Made by a program: the position numbers and the translations under genes. From positions 1-25,375 of the IMG/VR virus record IMGVR_UViG_3300032241_002220: a stretch of 25,375 nt of DNA; one strand, written 5' to 3'. Under the pieces are notes generated by a model. The model saw only the letters and a program-made list of their open reading frames with translations. It was not told the origin of the DNA and made no database searches. Within the stretch, counting starts at the first letter, position 1. Each line of letters begins with the position of its first letter. This document shows positions 13,328 to 21,674 of the stretch, piece after piece. This DNA comes from a virus.

Positions 13328-13621
13328 ATGTCAACATTACACGAAAAATTTAATCAATTAAAAGAAATCATTCAAAGATCAAATCCAAACCCTCAATTTG
13401 GAGCAATGATGCAAGCCGTAAATGAACTAGAAGCAGCTTTACCTGCTAAAATTGATAACGCTGAAATATCTACTCTTAATGCTATGGTAGATACAAGTAG
13501 AGAACCTTTTATTCATCCTCCAGTTGAAGTAAATGAAATACCTTTAACACCTAAGAAAGGAGCTAAGAAAAAATCAACTTCTACAGACGAAACATCGACT
13601 GAAGAAGCATCAGCACAATAA
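13328..13621 (+). CDS. Hypothetical protein (97 aa)
   Basis: A helix-rich N-terminal half (HEKFNQLKEIIQRSNPNPQFGAMMQAVNELEAAL) and a C-terminal low-complexity tail rich in Lys, Ser, Thr and Glu (KKGAKKKSTSTDETSTEEAS). No family is recognised. It lies between dUTPase and the polymerase, with an A/T-rich leader, and is probably co-transcribed with them. Confidence 0.65.
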   Translation: MSTLHEKFNQLKEIIQRSNPNPQFGAMMQAVNELEAALPAKIDNAEISTLNAMVDTSREPFIHPPVEVNEIPLTPKKGAKKKSTSTDETSTEEASAQ

Positions 13622-13644
13622 TTAATTAAAAAAGGTTTTATATA

Positions 13645-16239
13645 ATGTATCAAGCAATTTATTTTGACAGGGAAGAAAAACAATATTATCTTAGAGATGA
13701 TGAAAAAGGATGGAAATCATTTCAATATTGGCCCACTTACTATTATCCAGACGAAGATGGTGAATTTGAAACATTGGATGGTAACAGAGTAAGCCCTGTT
13801 AAAAGAATAAAAGATTGGAATGACACCAACTATTATGAAAAAGATGTAGACAAATGTACACGATTGCTTGTTGATTATTATTATGAATCTGATGAAACCC
13901 CAAATCATCACAATATTATTTACTTAGATATTGAGTGTGAAATAGCAGGAGCGTTAACTGAAGATAGTATTAAAAACGCTCCTACTAAAATCACATCTGT
14001 TGCTTTATATGATAATAACAGTAAAAAATATTACTGTTTGATTCTAGATGAAGCAAAATTAATGAAGAAAGTAAATGATAAAAGTAAAGAAGTAATTCCT
14101 TATCATAATGAAAAAGAATTACTTGATGGTTTCCTAGACATTTGGATTGATTTAGACCCAACCATTATTACAGGATGGAATAGTGGATTTTTTGATATTC
14201 CTTATTTATATTATCGCATTAGTAAAGTATTGGGAGAATCAAAAGCCAATATGCTATCACCATTAGGTAAAGTACATTTTACACCCCAATTTCCAGAACA
14301 ACCCGTTAATTTAGCAGGTATTAATCACCTAGATTATATGTTGTTGTTTAAGAAATTTATTACTAAACAGGAACCAAGTTATCGTTTAGGTGATATAGGT
14401 ACAAAATATGTTAATTTAGGTAAAATTGATTATAAAGGTTCATTGGATAAATTATTTAAAGAAGACGTAAATAAGTTTATTGAATATAATATTCGTGACG
14501 TTGAAATTATTGTTGAATTAGAAAAAAGTCAAAAATTTATTGATTTAACAGTAGCTATTGCTCACTTATGTCATACAGAATATGAACAAATTTATTTTTC
14601 AACAATGTTAAATGAAGGAGCAATTTTAACCTATTTAAAACGTAGAGGTATTGTTTCTCCAAATAAACCAACAACTTATAATCCTGCCTTAAAAGAATTA
14701 AAAGAAGAATATGCCGGTGGATATTTAAAAGATCCGGTTCCTGGTTTATACGAGTGGGTTATTGATCTAGATTTTACATCACTGTATCCTTCAATTATTC
14801 GTTCTTTAAACATGGGAATTGAAACATTAGTAGGACGTGTTGTAAATAAAGGTAAATTTGATAATCAATGGTCTCTTAAGGAATTAAAGGAAATGAATCC
14901 TGAAACTATTGTTACTGTTGAAAAAGTAAAAAAAGACAAACGATTATCTCAAGCTCAAATTTCTATAGGTAAATTAATTGAATTAATAGAAGAAAATAAT
15001 CTATTAATATCAGCACCTGGTGTTATGTTCCGTAAGGATAAAGCAAGTGTGGTTTGTGAAATTTTATCTGATTGGTTTGATAAACGTCAAGAGTATAAAA
15101 AATTGATGAGAAAAGCATTTAAAGAAGATAAAGATCCGGTTATGGGTGAATTTTACAATCGCCAACAACACGCATATAAAATTAAATTAAACGACGTCTA
15201 TGGTGTATTCGCGATAAATGGTTGGAGATATACAGACGGAAATAAATTCATTTCTAAAGCGATTACTTTAACAGGTCAACGTTTAATCCAAGAATCCATT
15301 AAATTTACAAATAATTGGATGAATGAACAGTTAGGCACTGATGGTAAAGATTATATTGTAACCTCTGATACCGACTCATTATTTATTCAAGTTAAAGACC
15401 TAATACTACAACGCAACCCAGAATTAAAAGGTGCTAGTCGTGAAGAAATTACTGCTGAAGTATTAAAAGTGGCTACTGAAATACAAAAATTAGCAAATGC
15501 TCATCTTCATGTTTTGGTTAAGGAATTATTTAATGTTGATTATCCTAATGAGCCTCATTATTTTGAATTAAAACAAGAAGTTGTACTTGAACGAGGTTAT
15601 TTTTCAGGTAAAAGAAGATACGCTCAATTTATAGTAAATAAAGAAGGTGTACCTGTAGAAGAATTAGATATGAAAGGTTTAGATTTGATGAAATCTAATT
15701 TCCCACCATTGTTTAAAAACTTTGGAGAACATATCCTTAAGGAATTAATGTTTGGTAAAACTAAATCTTCTATTGATAAACAAATACTTGATTTTAGAAC
15801 ATCGCTACGAACCGTAGAATGGGAAAAAATACTTAAACCAACAGGTTTAAAACATTTAGAAGGTTATATTGCTCGAGGTCCTGGAGCTGGTGAAATATTT
15901 TCAAAATTAGCATTAAAGTGTCCTATTAATACTAAAGCAGCAATTTATTTTAATGATTTGGTTCGTTTTAAAAAGCTAGACAAAAAATACCCTACATTTC
16001 AAATTGGTGATAAAATGTTTATAGCTTATTTAAAAGAAAATCCATATAAAATAGATGTTATAGGATTTAACGGATATAATGATCCTCCAGAAATAATGGA
16101 ATTTATTGAAAAATATATTGACCGTGATGGTATATTTGAATCTGTTATGAAGAATAAATTAGAATCGGTTTATGCTGATTTAGGGTGGGGTTCACCTGTA
16201 TTTAACAATAATGTAAGTAAGTTTTTTACATTTGGCTAA
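13645..16239 (+). CDS. DNA polymerase, family B (T4 gp43-like)
   Basis: An 864-residue replicative DNA polymerase of the T4 gp43 type with 3'-5' proofreading. Exonuclease motifs: YLDIECE with D95 and E97, TGWNSGFFDIPYL with D184, and YNIRDVEI with Y281 and D285. Polymerase motifs: DLDFTSLYPS with D376, KLNDVYG at 514-520, and SDTDSLFI with D575 and D577. GKRRYA stands for the KKRY motif. All catalytic acids are intact. The clamp gene follows immediately and the clamp loader about 4 kb later, the T4 replisome set. The last codons carry an inverted repeat and the next promoter's -33 box. Confidence 0.97.
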   Translation: MYQAIYFDREEKQYYLRDDEKGWKSFQYWPTYYYPDEDGEFETLDGNRVSPVKRIKDWNDTNYYEKDVDKCTRLLVDYYYESDETPNHHNIIYLDIECEIAGALTEDSIKNAPTKITSVALYDNNSKKYYCLILDEAKLMKKVNDKSKEVIPYHNEKELLDGFLDIWIDLDPTIITGWNSGFFDIPYLYYRISKVLGESKANMLSPLGKVHFTPQFPEQPVNLAGINHLDYMLLFKKFITKQEPSYRLGDIGTKYVNLGKIDYKGSLDKLFKEDVNKFIEYNIRDVEIIVELEKSQKFIDLTVAIAHLCHTEYEQIYFSTMLNEGAILTYLKRRGIVSPNKPTTYNPALKELKEEYAGGYLKDPVPGLYEWVIDLDFTSLYPSIIRSLNMGIETLVGRVVNKGKFDNQWSLKELKEMNPETIVTVEKVKKDKRLSQAQISIGKLIELIEENNLLISAPGVMFRKDKASVVCEILSDWFDKRQEYKKLMRKAFKEDKDPVMGEFYNRQQHAYKIKLNDVYGVFAINGWRYTDGNKFISKAITLTGQRLIQESIKFTNNWMNEQLGTDGKDYIVTSDTDSLFIQVKDLILQRNPELKGASREEITAEVLKVATEIQKLANAHLHVLVKELFNVDYPNEPHYFELKQEVVLERGYFSGKRRYAQFIVNKEGVPVEELDMKGLDLMKSNFPPLFKNFGEHILKELMFGKTKSSIDKQILDFRTSLRTVEWEKILKPTGLKHLEGYIARGPGAGEIFSKLALKCPINTKAAIYFNDLVRFKKLDKKYPTFQIGDKMFIAYLKENPYKIDVIGFNGYNDPPEIMEFIEKYIDRDGIFESVMKNKLESVYADLGWGSPVFNNNVSKFFTFG

Positions 16240-16262
16240 GCCAATAAATTTTATTATATTAC
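16231..16262 (+). promoter_or_regulatory. Promoter, Bacteroidetes-type (24-bp box offset)
   Basis: TTTGGCTAAG at 16231 and TATATTAC at 16255 have 24 bases between starts. The ATG of the clamp gene lies only five bases after the -7 box, so a leaderless or very short-leader transcript is likely. The -33 box overlaps the polymerase stop codon and an inverted repeat. Confidence 0.72.
16232..16244. promoter_or_regulatory. Inverted repeat over clamp promoter
   Basis: TTGGCT and AGCCAA form a perfect dyad around a single A, covering the -33 box and the stop codon of the polymerase gene. Too short a loop for a terminator. A regulator binding here could control the clamp gene, but no evidence beyond the symmetry exists. 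Confidence 0.45.
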
Positions 16263-16266
16263 ACGT

Positions 16267-17007
16267 ATGATTAGTAAATTAGATCTCATTGCCGTTATAT
16301 CAAAATATTATTTAAACGGAATGAATGAAGCAGTTAGATGGGAAATCAAAGACGAAACAATAACAATTCGTTTTACTTCACCGGCTAAAGAAATGATTGG
16401 TAGTGTTGTTTTTAAAGGTATGCCCCTTGAAGATTCAACTATTGCTATAAGCAATACCACTCAATTAAATAAATTATTATCCATTACTGGTGGTTATTTG
16501 GATTTAAAATATGTTAAACAAAACAAATTAATCCAAAAACTAATCATTGCTGATAATCAATTTACGCTTAATTATACTTTAGCTGATTTGATGATTATTC
16601 CCAAAACAGGCGAATTAAGCGGTGATGTTGTTTTTAACATGGAAGCAGAATTAGATAATGAAAGTATTAATGCTATTGTAAAGGCTAAATCAGCATTGGT
16701 TGAAAGTGAAACAGTAGTAATAAAACCAACTTCAAATGCTGATGGTGAATTTCAATTAGAACTTGAATTTGGTGGTAATGTAGAATATGCAAATAAAGTA
16801 TCTTTTTATATTCCTAATATATCAACATCAAATACTCCCGAAGAATTTAAAGTCCATTACAATTCAGGTATGATTAAAGAAATTATGTACTGTAATAAAG
16901 ATATGGTTAAAGGACATATTGCTATTAATCTGGATGGATTGATGAAATTAGAATTCGAGAATGAAAATCTTAAAAGTACTTATTATCTTGTTGCAAATGA
17001 GATATAG
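16267..17007 (+). CDS. Sliding clamp (T4 gp45-like)
   Basis: A 246-residue protein with the alternating helix/strand pattern of the T4 gp45 processivity clamp, which encircles DNA and tethers the polymerase. Its length is close to gp45 (228 aa). Sequence identity to gp45 is not visible by eye, so the call rests on length, predicted two-domain layout, and its place after gp43 and before gp44/gp62. In T4 the clamp also connects replication to late transcription, which could apply here too but cannot be judged from this window. Confidence 0.85.
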   Translation: MISKLDLIAVISKYYLNGMNEAVRWEIKDETITIRFTSPAKEMIGSVVFKGMPLEDSTIAISNTTQLNKLLSITGGYLDLKYVKQNKLIQKLIIADNQFTLNYTLADLMIIPKTGELSGDVVFNMEAELDNESINAIVKAKSALVESETVVIKPTSNADGEFQLELEFGGNVEYANKVSFYIPNISTSNTPEEFKVHYNSGMIKEIMYCNKDMVKGHIAINLDGLMKLEFENENLKSTYYLVANEI

Positions 17008-17055
17008 GGCTATATATTTATATAATTTTTTATAGATTTCATATATTTATAATAG

Positions 17056-17220
17056 ATGAAACAACAAACTAAAGCAATTCAAATTGATGTTAAAATTCAC
17101 AAACAACTAAAAAAACATTGTGATGATAATGGTTTAAAAATGCAAAAGTTAGTTGAAAAAATAATTATAAATGAGATAGAACATGATAGGGATTTACAAA
17201 ATAATAAACCCCAAAGATAA
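17056..17220 (+). CDS. Small ribbon-helix-helix protein (54 aa)
   Basis: An ATG at 17056 opens a 54-residue frame ending at TAA 17218-17220. KAIQIDVKIHKQLKKHCDDNGLKMQKLVEKIIINEI has the ribbon-helix-helix pattern: a beta strand with alternating residues, then two helices, as in Arc/CopG-type DNA-binding proteins. The C-terminal 14 residues (HDRDLQNNKPQR) are encoded by sequence shared with the start of the GIY-YIG gene, which overlaps by 38 bases. It is distantly like the RHH protein at 23881. It may be a small phage regulator. Confidence 0.7.
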   Translation: MKQQTKAIQIDVKIHKQLKKHCDDNGLKMQKLVEKIIINEIEHDRDLQNNKPQR

Positions 17221-17860
17221 AATTTATATTGGACAAACAGTAAATTGGGATAGAAGAAAAAAAGATTATAAAATTTTAAGATGTAAAGGTCAAATAAAAT
17301 TATATAATTCATTTAAAAAATATGGGATTGAAAATCATATATTTGAAATTATAGAAGAATGTTCTGTTGAAGATCTTAATAAAAAAGAAAGATATTGGCA
17401 AGATTTTCACAATGTTTTAGAAAATGGTCTTAATTGTAGATTAACAACCTCTGAAGATAAAAGTGGTTTTCTTTCTGAAGAAACAAAATTAAAAATGAGA
17501 GGAAAAAAACAAAGTAATGACCATAAACAAAAACTTGGTAAAAGTAGAAAAGGAAAAAAAAGAACAGAAGAAACAAAACAAAAAATGATTAATTCAAGTT
17601 ACATTAAAGGAAAAAAAAGAACAGAAGAAACAAAACAAAAAATAAGCAAAACTCATTTAAAACTTAAAATTACTAGATTCAATAAACATCTTAATAAACC
17701 TATTATTCAATATAATAAACAAGGTATTTTTATTAAAGAATGGATCAACGCTACAGAAGCGGCTAAAAATTTAAATAAAGCAAGTGTTGCCATTTCTGAG
17801 TGTTGTAATGAAAAAAGAAAATCAGCTTATGGGTTTGTTTGGAAATTTAAAACAAATTAG
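17183..17860 (+). CDS. GIY-YIG homing endonuclease with NUMOD repeats
   Basis: A 225-residue homing endonuclease. MIGIYKIINPKDKIYIGQT gives textbook GIY and YIG strands, and ERYWQDFHNVLENGLNC carries the family glutamate. NUMOD3-like repeats KGKKRTEETKQKM and KGKKRTEETKQKI occur in tandem, encoded by nearly identical DNA at about 17548-17586 and 17608-17645. The C-terminal NUMOD1 module (IQYNKQGIFIKEW to FVWKFKTN) is shared with the other two. It starts inside the RHH gene and ends 20 bases before groES, with a promoter at its 3' end. Confidence 0.93.
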   Translation: MIGIYKIINPKDKIYIGQTVNWDRRKKDYKILRCKGQIKLYNSFKKYGIENHIFEIIEECSVEDLNKKERYWQDFHNVLENGLNCRLTTSEDKSGFLSEETKLKMRGKKQSNDHKQKLGKSRKGKKRTEETKQKMINSSYIKGKKRTEETKQKISKTHLKLKITRFNKHLNKPIIQYNKQGIFIKEWINATEAAKNLNKASVAISECCNEKRKSAYGFVWKFKTN

Positions 17861-17869
17861 TTATATTAA
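17820..17869 (+). repeat. 50-bp endonuclease-tail/promoter repeat, copy 2
   Basis: Nearly identical to 7221-7270, including the region after the stop codon. It spans the last codons of the GIY-YIG gene and both boxes of the promoter for groES. Confidence 0.85.
17838..17869 (+). promoter_or_regulatory. Promoter embedded in GIY-YIG 3' end
   Basis: TTTGG at 17838 falls in the codons for VWK, and TATATTAA at 17862 follows the stop, 24 bases apart. It would transcribe groES-groEL. Confidence 0.72.
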
Positions 17870-17880
17870 TAATATAAATT

Positions 17881-18180
17881 ATGGAAAAATTAAAGTTACA
17901 AGCTGTGTACAATGCAATCATCGTGAAACCATTCGATGAACAAGAAACCAAATACGGAAACATTATCGTACCCGATTTAGGAAAAGAAAGAAATTTAAGC
18001 GGCACTGTTGTGTCTGTAGGACCAGGTCAATATTCTATTACTGGTGAATTACTACCTACAATGTTAAAAGAAGGTCAAAAGGTTATTTTACCTCAAATGG
18101 GACCTGTAAAAGTAGAAGACGATGGTGTAGAATACTACGTTTGCCCAGAAAATCAAGTACTTGCTATTATTAATGATTAA
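17881..18180 (+). CDS. groES: GroES co-chaperonin
   Basis: A 99-residue Cpn10 homologue, the heptameric lid of GroEL. KLQAVYNAIIVKPFDEQETKYGNIIVPD is the first strand and the mobile loop region, SGTVVSVGPGQ the core, then EGQKVILPQMGP and the final VLAIIND. It lies 15 bases before groEL, the normal host order. T4 encodes only a GroES analogue (gp31); a phage with both GroES and GroEL is much less common. The promoter sits at the end of the preceding endonuclease gene. Confidence 0.92.
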   Translation: MEKLKLQAVYNAIIVKPFDEQETKYGNIIVPDLGKERNLSGTVVSVGPGQYSITGELLPTMLKEGQKVILPQMGPVKVEDDGVEYYVCPENQVLAIIND

Positions 18181-18195
18181 AAATAAATAAGTTAT

Positions 18196-19812
18196 ATGAG
18201 TAAAATTATAGAATTCGGCCCAGAGGCTAGAAAAAAATTATTTAATGGAGTTGAGAAATTATCCAACGCTGTTACATCAACTTTAGGCCCTAATGGTCGT
18301 AATGTTGTTATTTCAAAACCAGGTGAATATCCCCAATCTACAAAGGATGGTGTTACAGTAGCAAAAGCAATAACCCTTGAAGACCCAATTGAAGAATTAG
18401 GTGTACAAATGGTTAAACAAGCCGCTATTAAAACAGCAGATACAGCCGGTGATGGTACAACTACATCAACTTTATTGGCTGCTGAAATGGTTAAACAAGG
18501 TTTAACGTATTTAAATAACGGAGCCAACGCAGTAGAAATTAAACGCGGTATAGATGTTGCTGTTAAAGATGTACTTGAATTTATTCGTACAACAATCAAA
18601 GAAAACATTTCATCTGAAGATCAATTAAAACAAGTTGCCTCTATTTCTGCAAATAACGATCCTGAAGTAGGAGAACTAATTGCTACAGCAATGCAAAAAG
18701 TAGGACGTGAAGGTGTTGTTCATATTGAAGAATCAAAATCAGGCGAAACATATCTTGAAACAGTAGAAGGTATGCAATTTGACCGTGGTTATAAATCACC
18801 ATATTTTGTTACAGACAACAATAATATGTCTTGTACTCTAAATGATGTTTTGATTCTAATGTTGGATAAGAAAATTACCCAAGTAAAAGAATTGTTACCT
18901 ATACTTGAATCCGTATCTGCTCAAAATAAATCATTGTTAATAGTAGCTGAAGATATTGAAGGTGAAGCATTAGCAACACTTATTGTAAATAAAGCTAGAG
19001 GTATATTAAAAGTAGCAGCTGTAAAAGCTCCTGATTTTGGTGATCGTCGTAAATTGATTTTGGAAGATATGGCTATTCTAACAGGTGGTCAAGTGTTTAG
19101 TACTGAAAAAGGTATGAAACTAGATCGTTTCGATATGGGTTGGTTTGGTAAAGCTAGAGTAGTTACTGTTAATAAAGACACTACCACTATTGTGGATGGT
19201 AAAGGTGATGAACTAGCAATTAACCAACGTATTTCAGAACTACAACAACAAATTGAAGGTTCTAAATCAAATTTTGAACAAGAAAAATTACAAGAACGTT
19301 TAGCTAAGTTTACAGGTGGTGTAGCAATTGTTCACGTAGGTGGAAATACTGAAACCGAAATGAAAGAAAAGAAAGACCGTGTAGATGATGCTTTACATGC
19401 TACAAAAGCAGCCATTGAAGAAGGTATTGTACCAGGTGGTGGAGTAGCATTATTACACGCGCGTAATGGTATTAAAAACCGTGATACTATTGGTTCTAAT
19501 ATAGTTTGGCATGCTTGTGCAGCCCCACTTAATAAAATACTTAAAAACGCAGGTTATGAAGATCTAGCAATATTCCAAGTTACAAGTGATACTAACAACA
19601 GTGAAAATTGGAATGGTTGGGATTTGAAAGAAGAAAAATTAACTAACATGAAAGAAGCAGGAATCATTGATCCAGCCAAAGTAACCCGTTGCGCTCTTGA
19701 AAATGCAGCATCAGTAGCAGGAACCATTTTGTTAACAGAATGTACTGTTGTTGATAAACCAGAAGAAAAGAAAGCAGACGAAGGATTTGGAGGTATGGGA
19801 GGAATGTTTTAA
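18196..19812 (+). CDS. groEL: GroEL chaperonin
   Basis: A 538-residue full-length Cpn60. SNAVTSTLGPNGRNVVI is the N-terminal ATP-site region, DGTTTSTLLAAEMV the nucleotide-binding segment, PGGGVALLHA the late equatorial motif, and GFGGMGGMF the Gly/Met tail. Apical-domain stretches such as YKSPYFVTDN and KAPDFGDRRK are present. Length is near the bacterial norm (~545 aa). It likely folds phage proteins with the GroES encoded just upstream. No truncation or frameshift is seen. The sequence differs noticeably from host-type Bacteroidetes GroEL, as phage forms do. Confidence 0.96.
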   Translation: MSKIIEFGPEARKKLFNGVEKLSNAVTSTLGPNGRNVVISKPGEYPQSTKDGVTVAKAITLEDPIEELGVQMVKQAAIKTADTAGDGTTTSTLLAAEMVKQGLTYLNNGANAVEIKRGIDVAVKDVLEFIRTTIKENISSEDQLKQVASISANNDPEVGELIATAMQKVGREGVVHIEESKSGETYLETVEGMQFDRGYKSPYFVTDNNNMSCTLNDVLILMLDKKITQVKELLPILESVSAQNKSLLIVAEDIEGEALATLIVNKARGILKVAAVKAPDFGDRRKLILEDMAILTGGQVFSTEKGMKLDRFDMGWFGKARVVTVNKDTTTIVDGKGDELAINQRISELQQQIEGSKSNFEQEKLQERLAKFTGGVAIVHVGGNTETEMKEKKDRVDDALHATKAAIEEGIVPGGGVALLHARNGIKNRDTIGSNIVWHACAAPLNKILKNAGYEDLAIFQVTSDTNNSENWNGWDLKEEKLTNMKEAGIIDPAKVTRCALENAASVAGTILLTECTVVDKPEEKKADEGFGGMGGMF

Positions 19813-19822
19813 CTTTTAGATA

Positions 19823-20077
19823 ATGGCTAAAAAAGTAAAAGAAACCAATATATTAATCGCTACAAGACAGCCACCTGGTGACAGGTGGTTGCTTGTTGGT
19901 GATGATAAAATTTACAATTCACTTACAAGTACTTTAGAAGCCTTTTTTCAAAAAGTAAAAGAACCTTGTGAATTTAGACTTGCTCCTTTAAAAGGAGAGT
20001 TGTATGTTATTACAACACAAGAAGCACAAATAAAAGAAATACCACCTAAAAAATCTAGTATCTACGGTGATCATTAA
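19823..20077 (+). CDS. Hypothetical protein (84 aa)
   Basis: A small soluble protein, 84 residues, of mixed charge. Its middle (PPGDRWLLVGDDKIYNSLTSTLEAFFQKVKEPCEFRLAPLKGELYVIT) looks like a compact alpha/beta fold. No family is recognised. It is between groEL and the clamp loader and about 10 bases downstream of groEL, so it may share that transcript. Confidence 0.65.
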   Translation: MAKKVKETNILIATRQPPGDRWLLVGDDKIYNSLTSTLEAFFQKVKEPCEFRLAPLKGELYVITTQEAQIKEIPPKKSSIYGDH

Positions 20078-20093
20078 GTTATAAAAAATAGTT

Positions 20094-21023
20094 ATGAAAC
20101 AACACACTATATTAAATGAGAAGTACAGGCCTGATACTTTAGAAGGTTATGTTACTACAGCTGAAAATAAAGCCAAATTTCAGGAATTTATTGATAAACA
20201 AGATATTCCACATCTATTGTTTGCTGGTAAACCTGGTTCAGGTAAAACTACGTTAGCTAAAATATTGGTTAACAACATTAGTTGTGATTTTCTTTACATC
20301 AATGCTGCCGACGAGAGAAGTATGGATGTTATGAGGGAAAAAGTAGGTGCATTCGCTGCAGCAAGTAGTTTTAAACCACTTAAAATTGTAATATTAGATG
20401 AAGCAACTCATATATTACAAGCATCCCAGGTAGTATTGTTAAACATGATGGAAACATATAGTTTAAAAACCCGTTTTATTTTAACAGGTAACTATCCAGA
20501 ACGTTTAATAGATCCACTTCGTAGCCGTTGTCAAGAATTTGATTTGCAACCACCATCTAAAAAGGTAATTGCTCAACATATTGATAATATCTTGACTAAA
20601 GAAGGTATAGAACATACCTTGGAAGATATTGCTATTATAATTAAGAAATTTTATCCCGATTATAGACGAATCATTAATAGTTGTCAAAAATATACTGTTA
20701 ATAATGTTTTAACATTAGACAATACCATTAATGTATCTAATGATCATAAGGAAAAAATATTAACCGAATTAAAATCACCATCAACTAAATCATTTAACAA
20801 TATTAGACAAATATTAGCGGATGCTGATTTAAGTGATTATGAGGATATGTATAGATTCCTGTATGATAATTTAGGTGATTATTCTAAAGGAAATGATGGT
20901 ATGATTATAATCTATATCGAAGAATATAAATTCCATTCATTATCAAGGGTAGATCAAGAAATATGTTTTATAGCCTTGATTTCAAAAATATTATCAACAA
21001 TTTCAAATAAAAAAGTATTATGA
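20094..21023 (+). CDS. Clamp loader ATPase (T4 gp44-like)
   Basis: A 309-residue AAA+ clamp-loader subunit that uses ATP to open the sliding clamp. EKYRPDTLEGYV is the family start, GKPGSGKT (45-52) Walker A, VILDEA with D102 and E103 Walker B, and RFILTGNYPERLIDPLRSRC carries sensor 1 and the SRC arginine finger. Length is close to T4 gp44 (319 aa). It overlaps the next gene by four bases (ATGA) and is followed by gp62, so the complex genes are nearly adjacent. Confidence 0.95.
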   Translation: MKQHTILNEKYRPDTLEGYVTTAENKAKFQEFIDKQDIPHLLFAGKPGSGKTTLAKILVNNISCDFLYINAADERSMDVMREKVGAFAAASSFKPLKIVILDEATHILQASQVVLLNMMETYSLKTRFILTGNYPERLIDPLRSRCQEFDLQPPSKKVIAQHIDNILTKEGIEHTLEDIAIIIKKFYPDYRRIINSCQKYTVNNVLTLDNTINVSNDHKEKILTELKSPSTKSFNNIRQILADADLSDYEDMYRFLYDNLGDYSKGNDGMIIIYIEEYKFHSLSRVDQEICFIALISKILSTISNKKVL

Positions 21024-21265
21024 GTCAACAACAAAAATTAAACCTAAACATTGACATTAAGTCAACAACACCTATTGTTTCTCCTGATGGAAATAAACTT
21101 TTTGGAGAAGGTGTGATACTACGTAAAGTATCAAAGTTTGTAGCTGGAACTTCAGAGGATGCTGTTATTCCTATTCCTGTGTTCTATGATATAAAAACAG
21201 GAAATATATTAGTTGAAATGTTACCTAAAGAACTAAGAGAAGAATTTAAAGATGCTAATATTTGA
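21020..21265 (+). CDS. Hypothetical protein between gp44 and gp62 (81 aa)
   Basis: An 81-residue soluble protein, beta-rich at the start (QKLNLNIDIKSTTPIVSPDG) and ending in a charged helix (PKELREEFKDANI). No family is recognised. It overlaps gp44 by four bases and gp62 by 14, so all three are probably co-translated, and its position suggests a link to the clamp loader or to gene expression at replication. Confidence 0.7.
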   Translation: MSQQQKLNLNIDIKSTTPIVSPDGNKLFGEGVILRKVSKFVAGTSEDAVIPIPVFYDIKTGNILVEMLPKELREEFKDANI

Positions 21266-21674
21266 TTGGTTAAAACAGATTACTTTAATTAAAAAACCTT
21301 GGGAATCATTCTCAGAAGACGATAAATCATCATTTAATCCTTATATGATTCACCGTTTTATAAGCATGAATGAGGGATATATTGCTATTGCGAATTACGT
21401 TCAAGTTATACCTTATACTGAAAAAGAAAAAATATATAAAATATATTGCGATATGATTCCTAAGAAAAATGTATTTTTAAAATACATCAAACCATCTAAA
21501 AAACGTGTATCTGAAGATATTCTGCAGTACGTTGCTAAAGAATATTGCATCTCATTAGGAGAAGCAGAAGATTATTTGTATCTTTTGGGTAAAGATGGTA
21601 TAGAATATATTCTAACGAAACACGGCGTTGATGAAAAATTACAGAAAAAACTATTAAAAGAAATTACAATATGA
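21252..21674 (+). CDS. Clamp loader small subunit (T4 gp62-like)
   Basis: A 140-residue protein resembling short gp62-like proteins of marine T4-type phages: FDWLKQITLIKKPWESF at the start, NPYMIHRFISMNEGYIAIANYVQ, and a C-terminal SLGEAEDYLYLLGKDGIEYIL. Gp62 is the stator that joins gp44 in the clamp loader. It is shorter than T4 gp62 (187 aa), like the marine forms. Context (just after gp44, one small gene between) is the main support. Overlaps both neighbours. Confidence 0.85.
   Translation: MLIFDWLKQITLIKKPWESFSEDDKSSFNPYMIHRFISMNEGYIAIANYVQVIPYTEKEKIYKIYCDMIPKKNVFLKYIKPSKKRVSEDILQYVAKEYCISLGEAEDYLYLLGKDGIEYILTKHGVDEKLQKKLLKEITI

Noticed and set aside
16232-16244. Inverted repeat after the polymerase as terminator
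   Set aside because: A one-base loop cannot form a normal RNA hairpin, and the promoter of the next gene covers it. I list it only as a possible operator.
17548-17645. Near-identical short repeat resembling a CRISPR or satellite unit
   Set aside because: It is inside the GIY-YIG gene and encodes two NUMOD3 repeats in frame. There is no array of three or more units with variable spacers.
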